Shown: positions 16,314 to 21,922 of the stretch, in pieces | Layout: the number at the start of each line of letters is the position of its first letter | Numbering within the stretch: the first letter of the stretch is position 1 | Origin: SVTX01 sp045132775 | GTDB lineage: Bacteria > Bacillota > Clostridia > Oscillospirales > CAG-272 | DNA: 64,000 nt | Direction of reading: 5' to 3' | Assembly (NCBI GenBank): GCA_045132775.1 | Contig: JBGUSX010000075.1 | Coordinates: 1-64,000 of the forward strand | The notes under the pieces: model-generated | Seen by the model: only the letters and a program-made list of their open reading frames with translations | What the model was told of the DNA's origin: nothing | Database searches by the model: none | Made by a program: the position numbers and the translations under genes

Positions 16314-17111
16314 ATGAATCAGAATATTTATGATCAGACGGGACGAATATTCGACATACAGAGATATTCTCTTCATGACGGTCCCGGAATCAGAACTATA
16401 GTATTTTTGAAGGGCTGCTACCTTCGTTGTAAATGGTGCTGCAACCCCGAGTCGCAGGAATATGCGATCCAGGAGATGTTCCGCGCAGGCAAGAAAGAGA
16501 TCATGGGTCGCGACGTTACCGTCGGCGAGCTTATGGATGAGATATCCAAGGACAGAATCTATTACTCGCGCAGCGGAGGCGGAATAACTCTTTCGGGTGG
16601 TGAGTGTATGGCTCAACCCGACTTTTCCGAGGCTCTTTTGCGCGCCTGCCACGATTACGGCTTCAACACCGCGATCGAGACGACGGCATTTGCCAGCCAC
16701 GACGTAGTAGCGAGACTTCTTCCCCACGTTGACCATTTCCTTATGGACATCAAGCACATGGATTCAAAGAAGCACGAGGAATTCACGGGCAAGCCCAACG
16801 AACAGATACTCAAGAACGCGAGATTTATCGCGGAAAACGCGCGTGATCTTATAATCCGCGTTCCCACCGTACCGACCTTCAACGCGACTCCCGATGAAAT
16901 TTCGGCGATCGCGAGATTTGCTTCAAGTCTGCCCGGTGTCAAGGAGCTTCATCTGCTTCCCTATCACCGTCTCGGTCAGGACAAGTACACGGGGCTCGGT
17001 CGCAAATACCTTATGGACGGCATTGAGCCGCCGACGAATGAGCTCATGGCTGATCTTTTAAAGGTCGCAAAGAGAGCCGCTCCCAATCTGCACGTGCAGA
17101 TCGGAGGATAA
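16314..17111 (+). CDS. Glycyl radical enzyme activase (radical SAM)
   Basis: Installs the glycyl radical on the dehydratase using S-adenosylmethionine and a [4Fe-4S] cluster. The 265-residue protein has the CxxxCxxC motif at Cys35, Cys39 and Cys42 (GCYLRCKWCCNP) and the GGE SAM-binding motif (LSGGECMAQ). The long 8-cysteine ferredoxin insert seen in many such activases, including CutD-type, is absent, so it is a compact pyruvate formate-lyase-activase-like form. A strong AAGGAAGGAGA site precedes the ATG. It needs a low-potential electron donor; PduS is one candidate. Confidence 0.94.
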   Translation: MNQNIYDQTGRIFDIQRYSLHDGPGIRTIVFLKGCYLRCKWCCNPESQEYAIQEMFRAGKKEIMGRDVTVGELMDEISKDRIYYSRSGGGITLSGGECMAQPDFSEALLRACHDYGFNTAIETTAFASHDVVARLLPHVDHFLMDIKHMDSKKHEEFTGKPNEQILKNARFIAENARDLIIRVPTVPTFNATPDEISAIARFASSLPGVKELHLLPYHRLGQDKYTGLGRKYLMDGIEPPTNELMADLLKVAKRAAPNLHVQIGG

Positions 17112-17115
17112 GTAT

Positions 17116-17565
17116 ATGAAAAAGTTTTTTATTATACTATTGACTGCGCTCGTGTTGCTGTTTTCCCTCGTTTCGTGTGATACGGGCAAGCAGAATGAAA
17201 CCGAAAGCGAGACTGTCAAGGCTATCGACCCAAAGGAAGTATGCGGCTTCTATTGCCGTATGAATGACAACGGGTATGATTCCTTTTCAATTACTTTGTA
17301 TGAGGACGGAACCTACACATACTATGAAACTATGGTCAGCAGTCATATCGGACACGGCACGTATACGCTTGACAAAAATCTGATCACGTTAACGGATAAT
17401 CAGATACCCACGTTGAGCGGTACGTCTCAATATACGTTCAAGTTTGAATACCGTGACGGCAAGCTGTTCTTCCTTGCCACAGAGTCTGACCAGTTTATGT
17501 ACGTCGATCTTCCCGACGGTGCAAAGTTTGAGCGCGTCGAGGACGAAAAGACAAAAGAAGAATAA
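17116..17565 (+). CDS. Small predicted lipoprotein, unknown function
   Basis: 149 residues with a lipoprotein signal (basic start, hydrophobic core, lipobox LVSC at about 17-20), then a short Glu/Thr-rich linker and a domain of about 100 residues of predicted beta strands (GTYTLDKNLITL style). It resembles the small secreted lipocalin-like lipoproteins of Clostridia. It starts four bases after the activase stop and uses a GGAGGA site inside the activase end, so it is co-translated with cytosolic organelle genes although it should be outside the membrane. Function unknown; it may be an unrelated insertion. Confidence 0.8.
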   Translation: MKKFFIILLTALVLLFSLVSCDTGKQNETESETVKAIDPKEVCGFYCRMNDNGYDSFSITLYEDGTYTYYETMVSSHIGHGTYTLDKNLITLTDNQIPTLSGTSQYTFKFEYRDGKLFFLATESDQFMYVDLPDGAKFERVEDEKTKEE

Positions 17566-17586
17566 TACCCACTATGGAGATCAAAA

Positions 17587-17958
17587 ATGTCAAATTCATT
17601 TGAATTTCAAGATAAAATGCGAATAGTACAGGAGCTGGTGCCCGGTCGTCAGATCACTCTGGCGCACATCATCGCCAACCCCGACCCTACGCTCTATCAG
17701 AAGCTCGGACTTGACCCCAAGCTCGACTATGAGAAGGCAGCTATCGGTGTTCTCACCGTCAGCCCCGCCGAGACCGCGGTCATTACCGCCGATATCGCGC
17801 TCAAATCCTCGGGCGCGGATCTCGGATTCGTTGACCGTTTCTCCGGCACCCTTATTATAACGGGCAAGGTCGCAGAGGTCGAGGCTTCGTTTACGGCTAT
17901 TACCGAGTATTTCAGAAACACCCTAAAATTCACAGTGTGTGAAATGACCAGAACCTGA
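17587..17958 (+). CDS. PduU/EutS-like circularly permuted BMC-H shell protein
   Basis: A 123-residue permuted BMC protein. The N-terminal segment RIVQELVPGRQITLAHII is typical of PduU/EutS, where it forms a small beta-barrel plugging the hexamer pore. It is followed by the permuted core AAIGVLTVSPAETAVITADI. Such proteins are minor facet components and are reported to contact PduV. The gene overlaps pduV by one base (TGATG), which fits a PduU-PduV partnership. Confidence 0.93.
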   Translation: MSNSFEFQDKMRIVQELVPGRQITLAHIIANPDPTLYQKLGLDPKLDYEKAAIGVLTVSPAETAVITADIALKSSGADLGFVDRFSGTLIITGKVAEVEASFTAITEYFRNTLKFTVCEMTRT

Positions 17959-18389
17959 TGAAAAAGCTCATTTTGATGGGTAGAGTTGCCGCGGGCAAGA
18001 CTACGCTCACGCAAGCCCTCAAGGGTGAGCAGCTCCACTACTGCAAGACGCAGTACATAAATTATATGGATACGATAATAGACACGCCCGGCGAGTATAC
18101 CGAGGTGCATACCTTGGCGGCGGCTCTGGCGGTCTATTCCTACGAGGCGGACGTTATAGGACTTGTGGTAAGCGCGAACGAGCCCTTCTGCGTTTTTCCG
18201 CCAAACTGCACGCACCACGTCAACCGCGACGTTATCGGTATCATTTCGGGCATCGACAAGGAAGATGCCAATATTCCGCTTGCGGAGCGTTGGCTTCTTA
18301 ACTGCGGAGTCGAAAAGGACAAGCTTTTCTACGTAAGCTCCTATACACGCGAGGGACTTGATACAATAATCGATTACCTAAATAAATAA
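17958..18389 (+). CDS. PduV/EutP-like small GTPase-fold protein
   Basis: 143 residues with a P-loop at the N terminus (LMGRVAAGKTTL, Lys14) and a DTPGEY switch motif. In the Pdu system PduV binds the outer face of the shell through PduU and has been linked to compartment movement. It is translationally coupled to the PduU-like gene. Together with the ParA pair that follows, it makes the last part of the operon look devoted to placement of the organelle, which is an inference. Confidence 0.9.
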   Translation: MKKLILMGRVAAGKTTLTQALKGEQLHYCKTQYINYMDTIIDTPGEYTEVHTLAAALAVYSYEADVIGLVVSANEPFCVFPPNCTHHVNRDVIGIISGIDKEDANIPLAERWLLNCGVEKDKLFYVSSYTREGLDTIIDYLNK

Positions 18390-18410
18390 TTATGACCGTT
18401 TCGTTTTCTT

Positions 18411-18463
18411 GAGGGCGACCTCCACAGCCTATGCAAACGGTCCCCCTTCCCCTCGGGGAAGGC
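18411..18463 (+). repeat. Diverged half copy of the dispersed palindromic repeat
   Basis: GAGGGCGACCTCC at the left and CGGTCCCCCTTCCCC..GGGGAAGG at the right match the 3' half of the repeats at 19699-20004 and 44379-44630. The part between is changed. The terminal hairpin CCTTCCCC/GGGGAAGG (18445-18462) ends three bases before the AAAGGGG ribosome site of the parA-like gene, so the repeat forms its immediate leader. Confidence 0.65.
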
Positions 18464-18476
18464 GAAAGGGGAAAAT

Positions 18477-19268
18477 ATGTCAACAACCAAAACTATCTGC
18501 TTTGCCAACAATAAGGGCGGCAGCGGAAAATCCACTACCTGCGCGAATATCGGATATTCGCTCTCCACGCTCGGAAAGCGTGTGCTTCTTATCGACGCGG
18601 ATATGCAGATGAATCTTACTCTGCAGTTCTTCGATGACGAGACCTCGCTTGAAATGGCAAAGAGCGGCAAGAATATTTACACCGGTGTAGTTGAACAGAA
18701 GGATCTGACCGATTTTGTCGTAAGCACGAATTACGATGGGCTTGACATCATTCCGTCCTCGACGCTTATGAGCGGAATTGAGTTCCAGCTTTTCACTAAG
18801 TGGCAAAGAGAGTTCATTCTCCGTCAGGGGCTTAAGTCGATCAAGGAATCGGAAAAATACGACTACATACTCATCGACGCGCCTCCGACTCTTGGTTGTT
18901 GGGTAATGAACATTATGTGTGCCTCCGACTTTCTCGTAATTCCTGTTGAGGCTTCGCCCTGGGGACTTTTCGGACTTGCAAACATGTTTGAATTCTACGA
19001 GCAGGTCAAGCTCATATCCCCTGCGCTCGAGCTTATGGGCATTGCCATTACAAAGGCGAGCGAGCGCAAAAATTACTTCAAACAGACCGTCGAGACGCTC
19101 TCGTCTCTCGATAACGTAAGGCTTTTCGATACGATAATCCGCATTGACGCGAACGTTGAATGGTCACAGGATAACAGCCAGCCCGTAATGGTCTACAAGA
19201 GATCAAGCCGTGCGGCACAAGAATATATGGAAATGGCAAAGGAGATCGAAAAATATGCCGATAGGTAA
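18477..19268 (+). CDS. ParA/MinD-family ATPase, candidate microcompartment positioning protein (McdA-like)
   Basis: A 263-residue ParA ATPase with a deviant Walker A (KGGSGKST, residues 13-20), Walker A' (LIDADMQ) and Walker B (YILIDAPP). ATP-dimers of this family bind the nucleoid non-specifically and are released by a partner protein, spacing plasmids, chromosomes or organelles. No parB, origin or plasmid feature is near. The gene lies 87 bases after pduV, on the same strand, before the operon terminator, and overlaps a small disordered gene. This is the arrangement of McdA-McdB, which distribute carboxysomes. Family is certain; the organelle role is inferred from context. Confidence 0.92.
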   Translation: MSTTKTICFANNKGGSGKSTTCANIGYSLSTLGKRVLLIDADMQMNLTLQFFDDETSLEMAKSGKNIYTGVVEQKDLTDFVVSTNYDGLDIIPSSTLMSGIEFQLFTKWQREFILRQGLKSIKESEKYDYILIDAPPTLGCWVMNIMCASDFLVIPVEASPWGLFGLANMFEFYEQVKLISPALELMGIAITKASERKNYFKQTVETLSSLDNVRLFDTIIRIDANVEWSQDNSQPVMVYKRSSRAAQEYMEMAKEIEKYADR

Positions 19269-19641
19269 GGATAGCATCACTAAAAGAGTTGCAAAGCAGG
19301 CAGAGCCTGAAAAAACAACAGAAAAGAACATAGCCCCCGAGCTTGTAGCTACAAGTGCTGCCGCTCCCAAGGCTACCGCAAAGAAAGCTTCTTCCACAGC
19401 GGCAAAGAAGCCTGCGACTTCCACCGCGAAAAAGCCTGCGGCAAAGAAGCCGACACCAAAAACGGAGACCGTGACTGTAAAGCTCACGCCTCCCACCGAA
19501 GCTCCTTCAACACCTTTGGTTGACACTGCGGTGCTTGCGAACGTCTCGCCCGAGACTGTTGCCGCCGTTACGGGTCACAAGGAAAACAGCGGATTTGAGA
19601 AGGTCCAGGTCGGTGAAAAAATGCCGGTACATTTACTTTGA
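19255..19641 (+). CDS. Small basic, intrinsically disordered ParA partner (McdB-like candidate)
   Basis: 128 residues, overlapping the ParA gene by 14 bases, with its own AAAGGAGAT site. Three parts are visible: a basic N terminus (IGKDSITKRVAK, 3-14) like the short Lys/Arg peptides with which ParA partners trigger ATPase; a low-complexity Ala/Lys/Pro/Thr middle (about 36-86); and a short ordered-looking C terminus (GFEKVQVGEKMPVHLL, 113-128) that could dock to the shell. No known domain. McdB proteins are similarly small, disordered and encoded next to McdA, but sequence similarity cannot be claimed. Last gene before the terminator. Confidence 0.75.
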   Translation: MPIGKDSITKRVAKQAEPEKTTEKNIAPELVATSAAAPKATAKKASSTAAKKPATSTAKKPAAKKPTPKTETVTVKLTPPTEAPSTPLVDTAVLANVSPETVAAVTGHKENSGFEKVQVGEKMPVHLL

Positions 19642-19656
19642 GTTAAAGTTAATAGT

Positions 19657-19691
19657 AAAACGGAGAGATCGTAAAAATCTCTCCGTTTTTT
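19657..19691 (+). terminator. Terminator of the microcompartment operon
   Basis: A 12-bp stem (AAAACGGAGAGA/TCTCTCCGTTTT) with a 9-base loop and a run of T starts 15 bases after the ParA-partner stop. It is a textbook intrinsic terminator and defines the end of the plus-strand unit. Confidence 0.9.
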
Positions 19692-19698
19692 GATGTAT

Positions 19699-20004
19699 AA
19701 ATTGCAGTTTAGCGAACAGCTTTCTCCAGCGGAGAACAACTCGGGCGAGCCCTCGTAGCACCTTTTGCAAGCAAAACGCGCTTTACGGGGGATCACCGAA
19801 GGTGGTGGATGAGGAGGTCGCCATAGGTGTGTACTTCACGGGAATACTATGGATTTTGTCTTGTGGCATAAGGATTCTTTCGCATCGAAACGATGCCCTT
19901 GAAAGATGTGAAAACCACAATAGGGCGACCTCCTCATCCACCGCTTGCGCGGTCCCCCTTCCCCGCTGGGGAAGGCTTAACAGACCGATAAATCAAAATT
20001 TGAA
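19699..20004. repeat. Dispersed palindromic repeat, copy C (about 306 bp)
   Basis: Complete copy in the gap between the microcompartment operon and the convergent bactofilin gene. It starts with a CTCCAGCGGAG hairpin arm and GGTGGATGAGGAGGTCGCC, and ends with the inverse GGCGACCTCCTCATCCACC arm and the CCTTCCCC/GGGGAAGG hairpin. The interior matches copies A and B in part (TTGTGGCA.AAGGATTC) but has an additional segment near 19740-19790. No ORF of note. This accounts for almost all of the 366-base gap 19642-20007. Confidence 0.85.
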
Positions 20005-20007
20005 GTA

Positions 20008-20742
20008 TTAAATCTTCTCGTATTTTGTGACCTTTGCGCACGGGTCAATCTCTATCTCCTCGCTGTACTGCACGAGGTCGATCTCGCAATCGGCTCCTAT
20101 TGCAACTACTCTTCCAACTACTCTGGGAGATTTAACGCTCTCTATTGCAACCACGTCACCCTCGACAAGCTCATCCACTAAGACCGTGCCTCCGTTTCCT
20201 ACAAGCTTCTTTAGGAGCGGAAGGCGCGATATTCGCTCTCCCTTTCGGTCGTTGCTTATCATTATCTCTCCGCCGCCAATTGATCCTATCCTGCTCGTTA
20301 TATTAAATCCGTCGAGTCTGATCGTGATTTTTTCTGCGTTAAGGAGTCCCGCACAGTTTATTCTACCCGAAACTCGTATCTCCTCTGCCTCGCCTTCGCC
20401 TCCGATATCCACGCTGCCGGAGCAAGAAAGAAGTGAGCATTTGACACTTCCGCCTATTTTCGCAGATCCCGATATCTTGATGCTTCCCTTTGCCTTTACG
20501 TCTTCGTCAATTCGAGCAGAGCCGCTGACCGAAAGATTATCTGCTGCGATGCTCTTTTCAAAATGAGCCGATCCCGATACACCAACGTTCTCGCTGCATT
20601 CAAGGTCTCCGACGCTCCTCATTGATCCAGAGCAAGAAACCCCTATGCAACGCACGTTGCCGTTTATTCTTCCACTTCCGCTTATTGATATCTTTTCGTT
20701 GTATTCTCCTGCGGCTACTTGTCCGCTTCCCGAAATATTCAT
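20008..20742 (-). CDS. Bactofilin-like polymer-forming protein
   Basis: 244 residues rich in short beta-helix repeats built on Gly-Ser-(Gly/Ala) turns (ISGSGRINGN, VSGSAHFEKS, ISGSAKIGGS), the pattern of bactofilins and the Bacillus YhbE/YhbF family. These form membrane-associated filaments or scaffolds in the cytoplasm. There is no signal peptide. The last 90 residues are less repetitive and contain VLVDELVEGDVVAIE. It is encoded 6 bases after the YhbD-like regulator, as yhbD is next to yhbE/yhbF in Bacillus subtilis. The specific cargo is unknown. Confidence 0.85.
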   Translation of the reverse strand: MNISGSGQVAAGEYNEKISISGSGRINGNVRCIGVSCSGSMRSVGDLECSENVGVSGSAHFEKSIAADNLSVSGSARIDEDVKAKGSIKISGSAKIGGSVKCSLLSCSGSVDIGGEGEAEEIRVSGRINCAGLLNAEKITIRLDGFNITSRIGSIGGGEIMISNDRKGERISRLPLLKKLVGNGGTVLVDELVEGDVVAIESVKSPRVVGRVVAIGADCEIDLVQYSEEIEIDPCAKVTKYEKI

Positions 20743-20748
20743 AATTCT

Positions 20749-21144
20749 TTACTCCTTATTCTTCAATGCTTTTTTTATATACGTGATAATATCAGTCTTA
20801 TTTCCGTGTCTGTCAACTATCTCTATTGATCTTACGTCGCACAGCCGAAAGCTTTTTTCCCCGAACACCGTGTTCAGAATGATAAATTCATTCTTTTCTT
20901 CCTCGCTTGATATCTCGCGCGCGAGCTCGTCAAGAAGGACATCCTCCTTTTTGAGCAGGATCATCTCAACTCTCTCGCATACAAGCTTTTCGGGGAAAAA
21001 GGTCTCCTGTCCCGTGACGGTCGACTTTTTGATGAACCATTCGTCAGGAATAAGCCCCTTTCTCTTCCATCTGTACAACGCACCGTAGGAAATTCCGTAT
21101 CTCTCCAAAAGCTCTTTTTTGGAGATCAGATTGTCGTTCCCCAT
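20749..21144 (-). CDS. YhbD-family MerR-like DNA-binding protein
   Basis: 131 residues. The N-terminal third is a MerR-type helix-turn-helix (ISKKELLERYGISYGALYRW) followed by KRKGLIPDEWF, matching the YhbD/DUF4004 type. The C-terminal part (FRLCDVRSIEIVDRHG) is compatible with a ligand or protein-interaction domain. It starts with a perfect AGGAGG site 6 bases away. Two identical TAACATTGTTA palindromes overlap its promoter, so autoregulation is likely. It probably controls the bactofilin gene that follows. Confidence 0.85.
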   Translation of the reverse strand: MGNDNLISKKELLERYGISYGALYRWKRKGLIPDEWFIKKSTVTGQETFFPEKLVCERVEMILLKKEDVLLDELAREISSEEEKNEFIILNTVFGEKSFRLCDVRSIEIVDRHGNKTDIITYIKKALKNKE

Positions 21145-21159
21145 TTTGCACCTCCTCTG

Positions 21160-21208
21160 CGTAACATTGTTACGGTGATATTATATCATAACATTGTTAC
21201 GCTGTCAA
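21160..21208 (-). promoter_or_regulatory. YhbD-bactofilin promoter with two palindromic operators
   Basis: On the minus strand TTGACA (21203-21208), 17 bases, TATAAT (21180-21185): a perfect consensus promoter. One palindrome TAACATTGTTA (21189-21199) fills the spacer between -35 and -10. A second, GTAACATTGTTAC (21161-21173), covers the predicted transcript start. A MerR-like or other repressor bound here would block initiation. The neighbouring YhbD-like protein is the obvious candidate. Confidence 0.88.
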
Positions 21209-21247
21209 GGGTCACTAGAAAATTTTTATAACATTTTCCGTTTTTTA

Positions 21248-21303
21248 TTGACATAACTTGATTTTCGTGATATAATTTTATTAACAGTTGAACAATTGTT
21301 CAA
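21248..21303 (+). promoter_or_regulatory. Metal-efflux promoter with ArsR-type operator
   Basis: TTGACA (21248-21253), 17 bases, TATAAT (21271-21276), a perfect consensus. The 16-base perfect palindrome TTGAACAATTGTTCAA (21288-21303) lies just after the predicted start site and matches the TGAACA..TGTTCA form of SmtB/CadC operators. The ArsR protein encoded next would repress until metal binds. Confidence 0.9.
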
Positions 21304-21328
21304 GTATAATGAATAAGGAGCATATAAT

Positions 21329-21706
21329 ATGTTACACGAGCATGATTCTATTCCGCTCTGCACCGCTCACGAAACTCACCACGATGTCATAGACAAGATC
21401 GAATTGCCCGACGACGAGCACTTTTTCGATCTCGCCGAGTTCTTCTCGGTCATGGGCGACAGCACCCGAATAAAGATCTTATACCTTCTCTTTGAGGGTG
21501 AGATGTGCGTTTGCGACATCTCCGAAAAGCTCTCTATGAGCATGTCGGCAATTTCTCACCAGCTCCGCGTACTCAAAAACGCTCACCTGGTAAAATTCCG
21601 CAAAAACGGCAAGTCGGTCCTCTATTCGCTTGACGACGAGCACGTAAAAATAATAATAAACATGGCAAATCAACACATAAACGAAATTTTTGGAGGCAGA
21701 TCATGA
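21329..21706 (+). CDS. ArsR/SmtB-family metal-sensing repressor
   Basis: 125-residue winged-helix repressor. The alpha-3 metal motif CVCD (Cys60, Cys62) is the soft-metal (Cd/Pb/Zn) site of CadC-like sensors. The N-terminal tail is rich in His and has Cys11, a further potential ligand. The last helix holds His residues (DDEHVKIIINMANQHINE) that fit an alpha-5 zinc site. Recognition helix SMSAISHQLRVLKNAHLV. The gene overlaps copZ by four bases (ATGA). It should bind the operator at 21288-21303. Confidence 0.93.
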   Translation: MLHEHDSIPLCTAHETHHDVIDKIELPDDEHFFDLAEFFSVMGDSTRIKILYLLFEGEMCVCDISEKLSMSMSAISHQLRVLKNAHLVKFRKNGKSVLYSLDDEHVKIIINMANQHINEIFGGRS

Positions 21707-21921
21707 AAAAGATCTATTCACTTGAAGAGCTCGACTGCGCAAACTGCGCGGCAAAAATGGAAGCCGCTATCAACAAGATAGACGGTGTTATTGAGGCTAA
21801 GGTCAGCTTTATGACACAAAAGCTCACTATCGAGGCTGACGAAAAGGACTTTGACAAGATACTTAAGGCGGCTCAAAAGGCGATCAAGAAGATAGAGCCC
21901 GACTGCCGCATAGTAATGTGA
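21703..21921 (+). CDS. Heavy-metal-binding (HMA) domain protein, CopZ-like
   Basis: A 72-residue stand-alone HMA domain with the metal site DCANCAAKME (Cys12, Cys15). In many CadA/ZntA pumps this domain is fused to the N terminus; here it is a separate gene ending one base before the ATPase, which itself lacks it. It probably delivers Zn, Cd or Pb to the pump. The acidic Asp before the first Cys favours Zn/Cd/Pb over copper. Confidence 0.9.
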   Translation: MKKIYSLEELDCANCAAKMEAAINKIDGVIEAKVSFMTQKLTIEADEKDFDKILKAAQKAIKKIEPDCRIVM

Positions 21922-21922
21922 A

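Noticed and set aside
18477..19268. Plasmid partition system
   Set aside because: No parB-like DNA-binding gene, replication gene or iterons nearby; flanks are chromosomal metabolic genes.
19699..20004. Insertion sequence
   Set aside because: No transposase frame, and the length of about 250-306 bp is too short; better described as a MITE-like repeat.
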